A DNA stretch of 18,416 nucleotides from Solirubrobacteraceae bacterium (GTDB lineage Bacteria > Actinomycetota > Thermoleophilia > Solirubrobacterales > Solirubrobacteraceae). Every line of letters starts with the position of its first letter. Position 1 is the stretch's first letter. Both the position numbers and the translations under genes were made by a program. The notes beneath the pieces are model-generated. The model did no database searches, was not told the origin of the DNA, and saw only the letters and a program-made list of their open reading frames with translations. The stretch spans positions 1 to 18,416 of the forward strand of contig JAICUS010000047.1 in assembly GCA_025935735.1 (NCBI GenBank), read 5' to 3'. Shown here one piece after another: positions 5,114-12,741 of this stretch.

Positions 5114-7929
5114 GACCCGGCGACCGAGACGGAGGCGATCCTGAGCCCCGTCGCGGGCGCTCCGGCCGCCCGACGGCGGCCCATGACGTCCAAGCGGACG
5201 GACGCGGCGCCGGTGGCCGGGACGCTCAGCGGCAGGCTGACCGCGCGCGATCGCCCGAGCGGGACCGCCACCGAGCGGGCGGCCCGGCCGGCCGGCGCGC
5301 GCAGGGTGAAGCCCCGTTGCGCGGACGGGCTGGTGGTCACCGTCAGGGTCACCCGGCGCGCCCCCGCGCCGAACACGTGCAGGCTGCCGTGGTCGCCCAC
5401 GCCGATGTCGCCGATGTCGCTCTGGGCCTCGAGCGACCAGGCGGCGCGGTAGGGCCGCGGCGCCCGCCAGACCACGAAGCCGTTGCGCGCGGCGACCGGG
5501 CGCCCGCCGCGCAGGCGGAACCGCTTCTCCGCCGCGGTCGTCAGGATCAGCGCACGGTCGTCGAGGCCGGCCAGCCGGCCCGTGCGCTCGTCCACGGTCA
5601 CCGGGGTGCCGAACGACTGCCCGTCGTCGGGGGACCCCGGCATGCGATAGAGCCGGTCGAGCCGCTTGCTCCAGAAGTCGAGGTCCCACCACATCGCGGG
5701 CGTGATGCCCGGCTCGACCGCCGTCCCGAGGACCGCGCCGATCGGCGCCGTGCCCGGCGCCTCGCGATCCAGCCAGTCGCGCCCGGCGAGGAACGCCGGC
5801 GACACCCCGGCCTGCGTCTGCGCGATGCGGTGCAGCGTGTAGCCCGTCTGCACCAGGTTGGCCAGCAGGAGGGCCGCGCCGGCGACGAGCCCGACGGTGC
5901 GGGCGGGCCAGCGCCGGCGCGCGAAGGCCAGGCCGACCGCCGCCACGCCGACGGCGGCACCGACGAGCAGCGGCATCGACAGCGAGCGCAGCCCGACGGC
6001 GGAGGCCAGCTGCTCGGTCCGCCCGGACAGCACGAGGTGGAACGTCTGGCTGGGCGTGACCAGCGACGGCCCGGACTGCGCCAGGTGCGACACGGCGACG
6101 AGCACCCCGGAGAGCACGCCGGCGACCACGATCGGAAGCGTCGCCGGGCGCCGCTCGACCAGCATGGCCGCGCTCGCCACGACGAGCACGGGCACGAGGA
6201 AGAAGAGGTAGCGGTCGTTGAACCCGGCCGTGTAGCTCACCGAGAACGAGCCCGTCATGACCACCAGCAGCACGCCGGCGCACAGGCCGACGGCCGCGAA
6301 CGCGCGGGCGGCGCCGCTCGCGGGGCGGGCGAGCGTCAGCCCGATCCAGGCCGCCGCCAGCGCCAGCGGGAGCCCGCCGATGCCGACGACCACGTACGCC
6401 AGCAGCTCGCGTCCCGCGGCCCAGGTCCCGGCGGGCAGGAGGTCGCCCGCGAGCGGGCCGGCGTAGTTCCCCAGCACCGCGGTCCGGGTGCCCGGTGAGG
6501 CCAGCGCCGCCAATCCCGCCAGCGCGGCCAGCGCGAGCGGCCAGTGGGCCCGCAGCGCGCTCGCCCACCGCCGGCGGGCATCGCCCGGGGAGCTGAGCTG
6601 GAAGACGAGGACCGCCGCCACTAAGGCCGCGCCCAGCACGGCGAGCTGCGTGCGCGCCAGCGAGGCGGCGAGGATGGCCAACAACGCGACCACGTCGCGT
6701 CTCCAGGACGGGCGCTCGACGGCGCGGGTCATGGCCAGCAGCGCCCAGGCGAACGCCGGGTAGGCGATCGGCTCGGTCATCAGGCTGGCCGTCATCGCGA
6801 GCCACGGGACCGCGACGCCCAGCGCGGCGGCCAGCACCGCCGCGGCGCCGTCCCGGGTGATCGCGCGCGTGAGCAGGAACACCGGGACCGCCGTCGAGAC
6901 GAAGACCAGGGCCGAGATCACGTGGCTGACGGCGAACGCCGTCGTGGTGCCGAACAGCCCGTAGGCCGGGGCGAACAACAGCGGCCCGAGCTGCGCGTAG
7001 GAGTTGAACCACGGATCGCCGCTGAGGCTCGGCCGGAGGTGGTTCCCGAACCAGACGGCCTGCTTCATGTAGCCGAGCTCGTCCGGCATCACGAAGTACT
7101 GGGAGAAGCCCAGGACGTACGGGACGGCGACGATCACCCCCGCCAGGAGCACGATGCCGAGGCCGAACCACGGCGAGGCCAGGGCGCCCCGGGCCGGTGC
7201 CCGCTCCGCCACCCGCCGCCCGACGCGACGGAGGGCGACGCGCGTGGACTCCGGCTCGCCGAACGCGGCGCCGGCGAGCGAGCGGCCGAACGTCACCAGC
7301 ACGGCGACCGGCACGCCGACCACGAACAGGATCAGCAACGGCCACAGCGTCACCGGCGACACGCCGAAGAACCGGAACGCGCTGGCGCGCTGGAGGCTCA
7401 CCGGGAGCCGCGCCGCGATGCTGACCGGCCGCCGCTCGGTGAAGACGATGTCGAAGTTCGACCCGACGTCGCGGCCGCCGACGAACGTGTGCGAGCGCGA
7501 CTTCGTCCGGTCGGCGGCGACATAGAGCGCGACGCGGCGCGCCCCGGCGTTGCGCAGGCAGATCGTCACCTCGACGGGGTGCGGCGGCGGACGGACGGCG
7601 ACCTCGAAGGGACGGGAGTCGGCGTAGGCGGCGGGGATGCGGGCGACCGCGCGATAGCCGTCGCCGCTCAGGGTGATCTCGAGCGGCACGGCGCGGCGCC
7701 GGAAGGTCCCGACGCGCAGGCGCGCCTGCTCGCTGTAGCGGTCCACCACCGCGCGATCCATGCACGCCCGCTGGCCGGCGCCGAGCGGGATGGTGGCGAC
7801 GGTGAACAGCGGATCCGGCTGCGGCGTCGTCGCGTAGTAGTCGCGGCCGTGCGTGAGGTAGGGCAGGCCCCAGATGGCGGCCGCCGCCACGAGCAGCGCC
7901 AGGCCGGTGGCGATCGCCGCCCTAGGCAT
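5110..7929 (-). CDS. Two-cysteine extracytoplasmic domain fused to a GT-C-like polytopic membrane protein
   Basis: A 939-residue membrane protein, start ATG 7929 (MPRAAIATGL). It has three parts. Residues 1-218: a signal-anchor helix (about 4-22), a predicted beta-rich outer domain with two cysteines (C56 in RACMD, C124 in TICLRN), and a second membrane helix (about 193-213). This part is collinear, almost without gaps, with the complete 228-residue protein at 9409-10095. Residues about 250-700: many hydrophobic helices, with a YFVMPDELGYMKQ loop (about 278-290) after the first. An acidic pair in this first outer loop is the usual catalytic marker of GT-C glycosyltransferases that use lipid-phosphate sugars. 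Residues about 715-939: a hydrophilic tail with a beta-rich end. It is last in the minus-strand operon, and its ATG overlaps the preceding stop by 8 bases. It likely transfers a sugar outside the membrane; the substrate is unknown. Confidence 0.82.
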   Translation of the reverse strand: MPRAAIATGLALLVAAAAIWGLPYLTHGRDYYATTPQPDPLFTVATIPLGAGQRACMDRAVVDRYSEQARLRVGTFRRRAVPLEITLSGDGYRAVARIPAAYADSRPFEVAVRPPPHPVEVTICLRNAGARRVALYVAADRTKSRSHTFVGGRDVGSNFDIVFTERRPVSIAARLPVSLQRASAFRFFGVSPVTLWPLLILFVVGVPVAVLVTFGRSLAGAAFGEPESTRVALRRVGRRVAERAPARGALASPWFGLGIVLLAGVIVAVPYVLGFSQYFVMPDELGYMKQAVWFGNHLRPSLSGDPWFNSYAQLGPLLFAPAYGLFGTTTAFAVSHVISALVFVSTAVPVFLLTRAITRDGAAAVLAAALGVAVPWLAMTASLMTEPIAYPAFAWALLAMTRAVERPSWRRDVVALLAILAASLARTQLAVLGAALVAAVLVFQLSSPGDARRRWASALRAHWPLALAALAGLAALASPGTRTAVLGNYAGPLAGDLLPAGTWAAGRELLAYVVVGIGGLPLALAAAWIGLTLARPASGAARAFAAVGLCAGVLLVVMTGSFSVSYTAGFNDRYLFFLVPVLVVASAAMLVERRPATLPIVVAGVLSGVLVAVSHLAQSGPSLVTPSQTFHLVLSGRTEQLASAVGLRSLSMPLLVGAAVGVAAVGLAFARRRWPARTVGLVAGAALLLANLVQTGYTLHRIAQTQAGVSPAFLAGRDWLDREAPGTAPIGAVLGTAVEPGITPAMWWDLDFWSKRLDRLYRMPGSPDDGQSFGTPVTVDERTGRLAGLDDRALILTTAAEKRFRLRGGRPVAARNGFVVWRAPRPYRAAWSLEAQSDIGDIGVGDHGSLHVFGAGARRVTLTVTTSPSAQRGFTLRAPAGRAARSVAVPLGRSRAVSLPLSVPATGAASVRLDVMGRRRAAGAPATGLRIASVSVAGS

Positions 7930-9412
7930 AGAACCGGGCGAACAGGAGGGCCAGGGCGTCGACCTGCACCACGGTGAGGCCGACGAGCGCGACGGTGCTC
8001 ACCCCGAGGGCGGCGCGCCGCGGCATCCAGCTGACGGCGAACGCGATGCCGGCCCCGTAGAGCGGCATCAGCGGCAGCAGATACCGGCCGGTGATCACCG
8101 GGTCCGCGCTCGCGAGCAGGCTGCGGATGGCGACGGCGTGCAGCAGCACCAGATAGCCGAGCACGGCGACGGCGAAGACCGCGAGGATGCCGGGGGAGCG
8201 GTGTCCGGACTCCCAGCGGGCGATCGCCCCGACCACCGCCGACACGGCCGTCGCGACCGCGGCGAGCGCGATGACGGTCAACACCCATCCGGGCGGTGAC
8301 ACCTCGAGCTGGGCGTAGCCCCCGAACAGCCGGTCGATGAACGCCTGCTTGATCGTCCAGTGCGGCTGCAGCGGCGTCATGAAGCCCAGCCGCGGCAGAT
8401 AGAACTGCCACAGATACGAGGCCGACTGGCGAAGGCGCTGCAGCGTCGGGTCGCCCCCCAGGGCGTAGTAGGCCAGGAAGATGACCGTGCCCGCATAGAG
8501 CGCCGCCAGGCCGCCGCGCAGCGCCCGGCGCGCGCGAAGCGAGGCGGACGGGTGCCGCGCCCGCCAGGCGAGCGCCAGCGTCGTCACGGCCGGCAGCGCC
8601 AGCGCGACCCCACGCGGCTGGGTGAGGCCGGACAGGACCACGAGCGCCACGAGCCAGACGACGCGGGCCCGCGCCGGCCCCGCGCGCAGGATGCGGATCA
8701 TCAGCCACAGGGCCGCGCACCAGATCGCCGCCAGCGCGAGGTCGGGGTTGATCGTCGCGGTCATGTGGATCAGCTGCGGCTGCAGCGCGACCGCGGCGGT
8801 CGCGAGCGTCTGCAGCCAGAGCCGCCCTCCCAGCAGCTCCCCGGCGATCAGCCAGCAGAACACGAGCACGACCAGCAGCAGCGGCAGGTTCGCCAGCCGC
8901 ATCGCGAACGCGCGGTCGAACAGCGACGCGGACCGCAGCGCCGCGTAGGGCACCGCCTCGTAGAGGTAGTACGCGGGCGGGTTGCGCATCGACGGGGTGA
9001 ACAGGCCGTTGGCACGGTCGGCGGTGCCGTAGCCGCGCCGGAGCCGGTCCCACATCCGCTCGTCCACCTCCGTGCCGGCGGGCCGGCCGGTGGGGTTGCC
9101 CCAGGACGGGCCGATGCCCGCCGTGAGCAGCGCGCCGACGAGTTCGGTGGAGTACGGCTGGTTTCCCTCGGGCGGCGCGGCGCCGGCCGCCTGCCACGGG
9201 ATCGTGTGCGCCTCCACGATCTTCTGCGTGTAGGCGAAGTGGCTGACCTCGTCCGGGCCCTGCAGCGGTGGCATGACGGCGGTCCAGGTCACCGCCTCGA
9301 CGACCGCGACCAGCGCCAGCACGAGCAGCGGGCGGGGCACGCGCCGGCGGACGACGGCGGCGTCGGGGCGCGCACCGCGCGCTGCCTGCGCCCGGCGCTC
9401 GAGCACGGTCAC
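7922..9412 (-). CDS. DUF2142 family polytopic membrane protein, copy 2
   Basis: A 496-residue membrane protein starting at GTG 9412, which overlaps the preceding stop as GTGA. The N-terminus is cytoplasmic and Arg-rich (1-28); the first helix (about 29-48) leads into the outer-face motif MPPLQGPDEVSHFAYTQKI (47-65), the hallmark of DUF2142 proteins. That Pro-Asp-Glu pair in the first outer loop sits where GT-C glycosyltransferases keep catalytic acids, and DUF2142 is thought to share that fold. About ten more hydrophobic segments follow, with RNPPAYYLYEAVPYAA in the middle and DPVITGRYLLPLMPLYG near the end. It is a paralogue of the gene at 10088-11551. Members of this family sit in surface-polysaccharide loci; no reaction has been firmly assigned that I know of, so sugar transfer from a lipid carrier is an inference. 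Confidence 0.88.
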   Translation of the reverse strand: MTVLERRAQAARGARPDAAVVRRRVPRPLLVLALVAVVEAVTWTAVMPPLQGPDEVSHFAYTQKIVEAHTIPWQAAGAAPPEGNQPYSTELVGALLTAGIGPSWGNPTGRPAGTEVDERMWDRLRRGYGTADRANGLFTPSMRNPPAYYLYEAVPYAALRSASLFDRAFAMRLANLPLLLVVLVFCWLIAGELLGGRLWLQTLATAAVALQPQLIHMTATINPDLALAAIWCAALWLMIRILRAGPARARVVWLVALVVLSGLTQPRGVALALPAVTTLALAWRARHPSASLRARRALRGGLAALYAGTVIFLAYYALGGDPTLQRLRQSASYLWQFYLPRLGFMTPLQPHWTIKQAFIDRLFGGYAQLEVSPPGWVLTVIALAAVATAVSAVVGAIARWESGHRSPGILAVFAVAVLGYLVLLHAVAIRSLLASADPVITGRYLLPLMPLYGAGIAFAVSWMPRRAALGVSTVALVGLTVVQVDALALLFARFYA

Positions 9413-10095
9413 GCCGGCCGCTCCGCCTCGGCGTCGGCGCGCAGCGCCCGGGCGAAGGCCCAGACCGCGATCGACGGCACGCCGACGACGAACAGCGCGA
9501 GCAGGACCCAGAGCGTCGCCGGCACGACCACGCCGGGCCGCAGCACGTCCATGCGCCGGAGGCTCACGCCGAGCCGGCTGAGGATGCTCGTGGGCTTGCG
9601 CTCGTAGAAGGTGAGCACGAAGCCGGCCGGCGTCGGCACCCCGTTGACGTTGACGCGCGAGCGCGTCTTGGAGCGGTCGATCACCGCGGCCAGGGAGACG
9701 AGCTTGCCGCCCAGGTTGCGCACGCAGGCGGTGGCGATCAGCGACCGCGGCGGCGGGCGGACGTCGACGGCGATCGTCTGCCCGTCGGCGTAGGTCGCCG
9801 GGATGCGCCCCTGCGCCCGATAGCCGGGGCCGGTCAGCGTCAACTCCAGCGGCATGGCGCGCTTCCCGGCCGTGTGGGCCGACAGCCGCGCCTGCTCGCT
9901 GTGGCTGTCGAGCGCGACGAGGTCCATGCAGGCCGCGTCGTGACCGGGCACCGAGATCGACGCCGGCGGGACGAGCGGCGGCGGCTGCGGCGTCACCGCG
10001 ACGTAGTCGCGCCCGCGGGTGAGATAGCGCGGCCCGATCGCCGCCAGCCCGGCCACGATCGCCACCGCGGCCACGATCGCCGCCGCCCTACGCAT
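9409..10095 (-). CDS. Small membrane-anchored protein with two-cysteine extracytoplasmic domain
   Basis: A 228-residue protein, start ATG 10095 (MRRAAAIVAA). A hydrophobic helix (about 4-20) is followed by GPRYLTRGRDYVAVTPQPPP and about 150 residues of predicted beta-rich outer domain, then a second helix (TLWVLLALFVVGVPSIAVWA, 194-213) and a short charged tail. Two cysteines, C56 (AACMD) and C124 (TACVRN), fall at the same positions as in the first part of the 939-residue protein, so a disulfide on the outer face is plausible. I do not recognise this domain. As it is coupled on both sides (8-base overlap with the DUF2142 gene before it, GTGA with the one after), it probably works with DUF2142 proteins as a partner or substrate-binding subunit. 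It may be the ancestral form, or a remnant that lost a GT-C domain. Confidence 0.85.
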   Translation of the reverse strand: MRRAAAIVAAVAIVAGLAAIGPRYLTRGRDYVAVTPQPPPLVPPASISVPGHDAACMDLVALDSHSEQARLSAHTAGKRAMPLELTLTGPGYRAQGRIPATYADGQTIAVDVRPPPRSLIATACVRNLGGKLVSLAAVIDRSKTRSRVNVNGVPTPAGFVLTFYERKPTSILSRLGVSLRRMDVLRPGVVVPATLWVLLALFVVGVPSIAVWAFARALRADAEAERPA

Positions 10096-11551
10096 AGAAC
10101 CTCGCGAACAGGACGCCCATCGCCGCGATCTGCAGCACCACGATGCCCGCCACCAGCGCCCCCGCGGCCACCGGGCCCCAGCGCCGCGGCAGCCAGGCGA
10201 CCGCCAGCGCCAGCGCCACCCCGTAGAACGGCAGCAGGGGCAGCAGGTAGCGGCCGGTGATCACCGGATCGGGCGAGGTCAGCAGGCTCCGGAACGCCGC
10301 CGCGTGGAGCACGGCCAGGTAGCCGATGGGCGCGAGCAGCGCGACCACGACGACGTCCAGCCGCCGCCGGACGTCCCCCCGGCGGCGGACGACGCCGACC
10401 AGCGCGGAGGCGAGCACGAGCGCCCCGACGACCGTGAGCGCGGTGTAGACCCGGGGCGAGAAGTTGGCCTCGAGGTTCGCGAAGCCGCCGAACAGGCGCT
10501 CGACGAACACCTGCCGCACCCCGAAGGAGTGAGAGATCGACGGGCTCATGAACGGGAGCTTGGGCAGGTAGAACTGCCACAGGTACGACGCGAGCTCGCG
10601 CAGGTGCAGGCCGCTGACCTGGCCGAGCAGCGCGTAGTAGACGAGCACGGCGACGCCGGCGAGGGCGACGAGCGCCGCGCCGCCGAGGAGCGCGCGGCGC
10701 GCCCCGCGCCGCGCGGGCGGGCGACGGCGCCAGAGGGCCAGGGCGAGCGCCGCGGCGGCGGGGATGACGATCGCCACGCCGCGCGGCTGGGTCAGGCAGG
10801 ATGCCAGCGCCAGGACCGCCAGCCACGCGATCCGCCCGCGCGCCGGGCCGCGCTTGACCAGCACGACCATGACGTACAGCGCCGCCGCCCAGATCCCGGC
10901 CAGGAGCACGTCGGGATTGACGACCGCGGTCATCTGGACCAGCTGCGGCTGGAGCGCGACCGCGAGCGAGGCGAGCGCCTGCAGCCAGCGGCGGCGCCCG
11001 AGCAGCTCGCCCACCAGCAGCCAGGTGAAGACGACCACGGCGAGCAGCGCCGGGATGTTGGCCAGGCGCATCGCGAAGACCCGGTCGAAGATCCCGAGCC
11101 CCGACGTCGCCGCGTAGGGCAGCGTCTCGTACAGGTAGTACAGCGGCGGGTTGCGCATGGCGAGCGTGAACCCGCCGTCGGCCGCCGAGCCGGGCGGCAG
11201 CTGCGCGTCGAAGGACTTCCAGATCGCCGCGTCCGCCGGCGTGCGCGCCGGCTGGGCCGCTGGGTTGGCCCAGGCGGGCGTGACGGCGCCGTAGGTGAGC
11301 GCGTAGGCCAGCTCGTGCGAGTAGGGAGAGCCCGGGTCCGCCGGCGCGCCGCCCGGATGCCACGGGATCGTGTGCCCGGCCGCGATCTTCTGCACGTAGG
11401 CGACGTGGCTGTCCTCGTCGGGGCCCTGGATGGGCGGGAGCGCGCACGTCCAGGCCAGCGCCGCGACGACGGCGGCGAGCATGCTGGCGACCAGAGGGGC
11501 CGGGACCCGCCGCGCGCCGGTGAGCGCGGCCGGTCGCGCCCGCGCCGCCAC
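10088..11551 (-). CDS. DUF2142 family polytopic membrane protein, copy 1
   Basis: A 487-residue protein if it starts at GTG 11551 (MAARARPAAL...). The frame is open further upstream, where a CTG at 11581 (reading TAQTPTP) would give a start closer in length to the paralogue, so the first codon is uncertain; no clear Shine-Dalgarno sequence supports either. After the first helix (about 20-37) comes LPPIQGPDEDSHVAYVQKI (38-56), the DUF2142 motif with the Asp-Glu pair on the outer face. Other markers are RNPPLYYLYETLPYAA, PQLVQMTAVVNPDVLLAGIW, SYLWQFYLPKLPFM and DPVITGRYLLPLLPFYG, all mirrored in copy 2. It lies 52 bases after the GT2 stop and overlaps the next gene by 8 bases. Expected to sit in the cytoplasmic membrane and act on lipid-linked sugars, by context and fold resemblance only. 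Confidence 0.86.
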   Translation of the reverse strand: MAARARPAALTGARRVPAPLVASMLAAVVAALAWTCALPPIQGPDEDSHVAYVQKIAAGHTIPWHPGGAPADPGSPYSHELAYALTYGAVTPAWANPAAQPARTPADAAIWKSFDAQLPPGSAADGGFTLAMRNPPLYYLYETLPYAATSGLGIFDRVFAMRLANIPALLAVVVFTWLLVGELLGRRRWLQALASLAVALQPQLVQMTAVVNPDVLLAGIWAAALYVMVVLVKRGPARGRIAWLAVLALASCLTQPRGVAIVIPAAAALALALWRRRPPARRGARRALLGGAALVALAGVAVLVYYALLGQVSGLHLRELASYLWQFYLPKLPFMSPSISHSFGVRQVFVERLFGGFANLEANFSPRVYTALTVVGALVLASALVGVVRRRGDVRRRLDVVVVALLAPIGYLAVLHAAAFRSLLTSPDPVITGRYLLPLLPFYGVALALAVAWLPRRWGPVAAGALVAGIVVLQIAAMGVLFARFYA

Positions 11552-11603
11552 GGCCGTGGGCGTGGGGGTCTGAGCGGTCAGGGTCGTGAGGCTAGAAGAC
11601 GTT

Positions 11604-12656
11604 TCACGGCAGCCGGCGGAGCGCCCTTTCGACGCCGGCCCAGTAGGCGCGCAGGCACGTCTGCAGCGCCCGCGAGCGGCCTGCCGGGCCCAGGAACGGC
11701 GAATCGAGCCCCGCCGAGAGCCCCGCCGCGAACTCGGCGGTCCGCACCCGGCGCGTCGCCTGCACCGCGCGGCGCTCGCGCAGCAGCCGCGGGAGCGCGG
11801 CCAGCGTCTCCCCGCCCGCGCGCAGCTTCTGCGGCAGCCAGCCGCCGGCCGCGGCCGCGGCCAGCAGCGCGAGCTCGGTGGCCAGCAGCGCCGGCGCGAG
11901 CAGGGCGAGCAGCGGCGCCGGATAGCAGCGCACGATCGTCGCCCAGCGGTTGCGCTCCAGCCGGCGCCACTTCGCCGCCCCCTTGGCGAACTCGTAGTCG
12001 TGGTCGACCACCGCCGCCGGCTCGATGCCCACGCGTCCGCCGGCCAGGCGGATCCGCAGCGAGAGGTCGACGTCCTCGTGGTACATGAAGTAGTGCTCGG
12101 GGAAGCCGCCGAGCCGCTCCCAGGTGGCGCGCGGGACGGCCAGGCACGCACCGGAGGCGAAGGCCACCTCGCGCGGGCCGGTCGCGCTGCCGGGCGCCGG
12201 CGCGCCGGCCTCGCCCGCCCAGGCGATGCCGCTGAAGTGCACGACGCCCCCGTTGGTGTTCACGACCCGCCCGTGCTCGGCGGTCACCAGCCCCATCCAG
12301 GCATCCCAGCCGCGCCCGGACGGCGCGCGGATGGCGTCCGCGAACCCGGGAGCGGGCGTCGCGTCCGGGTTGAGGAAGAGCAGCAGCTCGCCGCGGGCGG
12401 CGCGCGCGCCGGCGCCGGCGCCGGCGGCGAAGCCGGCGTTGCGCCCGAGCTCGAGCACCGTCGCCGCGGGCGCGAGCGCGCGCACGCGCTCCACCGTGCC
12501 GTCGGCGGAGCCGTTGTCGACGACCACCAGCTCGTCCTCCGGCCGCAGCTGGGCCACCAGCGCGGGCAGCGCGCAGGCCACCGCCGCCTCGCTCTGGAAC
12601 GTGACCACGACGACGGACAGCGAGGTTTCGCCGCTCGGGGCCATCGGGGGCGCCAT
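11604..12656 (-). CDS. GT2-family glycosyltransferase, rhamnosyltransferase (WbbL/RfbN)-like
   Basis: A 350-residue protein starting at ATG 12656, chosen because GAGG lies 5 bases upstream; a second ATG at 12644 is possible. The GT-A domain is complete: SVVVVTFQSE (14-23), LVVVDNGSADGT (43-54), ELGRNAGFAAG (69-79), FLNPDA (94-99, the DxD-equivalent that holds the metal and nucleotide sugar), ASGACLAVPR, and FPEHYFMYHEDVDLSLR (185-201), where the ED pair supplies the catalytic base. This arrangement is typical of WbbL/RfbN-type rhamnosyltransferases. A hydrophobic segment at about 245-270 may anchor it to the membrane, and an Arg-rich tail follows. It is the first gene of the minus-strand operon with the DUF2142 modules and is divergent from the amidotransferase gene. 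An inverting transfer in the cytoplasm to a lipid-linked acceptor is expected; the exact sugar is inferred. Confidence 0.9.
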   Translation of the reverse strand: MAPPMAPSGETSLSVVVVTFQSEAAVACALPALVAQLRPEDELVVVDNGSADGTVERVRALAPAATVLELGRNAGFAAGAGAGARAARGELLLFLNPDATPAPGFADAIRAPSGRGWDAWMGLVTAEHGRVVNTNGGVVHFSGIAWAGEAGAPAPGSATGPREVAFASGACLAVPRATWERLGGFPEHYFMYHEDVDLSLRIRLAGGRVGIEPAAVVDHDYEFAKGAAKWRRLERNRWATIVRCYPAPLLALLAPALLATELALLAAAAAGGWLPQKLRAGGETLAALPRLLRERRAVQATRRVRTAEFAAGLSAGLDSPFLGPAGRSRALQTCLRAYWAGVERALRRLP

Positions 12657-12661
12657 GCTAG

Positions 12662-12665
12662 CCTC
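12662..12665 (-). promoter_or_regulatory. Shine-Dalgarno sequence of the GT2 gene
   Basis: On the minus strand GAGG lies 5 bases before the ATG at 12656. It is the only clear ribosome binding site at an operon start in this window and supports 12656 over the internal ATG at 12644. Confidence 0.5.
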
Positions 12666-12668
12666 GCG

Positions 12669-12701
12669 CAACGCCGCAACCGTCTCACTCGCGCGGCGTT
12701 G
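12669..12701. promoter_or_regulatory. Inverted repeat in the divergent promoter region
   Basis: The 85 bases between the divergent GT2 and amidotransferase genes must contain the promoters of both long operons. They hold a perfect 9-base inverted repeat, CAACGCCGC (12669-12677) and GCGGCGTTG (12693-12701), with a 15-base spacer; the symmetry continues imperfectly outward. Its centre is about 28 bases from the GT2 start and 57 from the amidotransferase start. It could be the operator of a shared regulator, or an RNA hairpin in the GT2 leader. No convincing -10 or -35 element was found here, so the role is open. Confidence 0.35.
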
Positions 12702-12741
12702 TGTGGTCTCGACCGGCTGCGACCCCGCAGCGCTTACGGCC

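Larger units (their letters stand above)
7276..11551 (-). repeat. Tandem duplication of a two-gene membrane module
   Basis: Two successive units, each a DUF2142 gene followed by a gene for the two-cysteine domain: unit 1 is 9409-11551 and unit 2 is about 7276-9412. The DUF2142 proteins match along their whole length and both end in LFARFYA. The next gene begins in both units at an ATG inside the preceding stop region (ATGCGTAG at 10088-10095 and ATGCCTAG at 7922-7929, minus strand), followed by the same GGCGGCGATC. The second proteins are collinear over about 218 residues. The units differ at the 3' side: unit 1 stops at 228 residues, unit 2 continues into a GT-C-like domain. Divergence is well beyond recent duplication. 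Confidence 0.85.

Noticed and set aside
4220..7765. A minus-strand frame of about 1180 codons overlapping the 939-residue gene and running into the wzm gene.
   Set aside because: Translation is Arg/Pro/Ala low-complexity with no motifs, and the overlapping frame carries a well-formed membrane protein with a paralogue.
11578..11607. A nine-codon frame starting at a GTG that overlaps the GT2 stop and ending at TGA 11578-11580, next to a CTG that might start the DUF2142 gene.
   Set aside because: Too short to support; it could be a coupling mini-ORF, but GTG and TGA are common here by chance and no ribosome site is visible.
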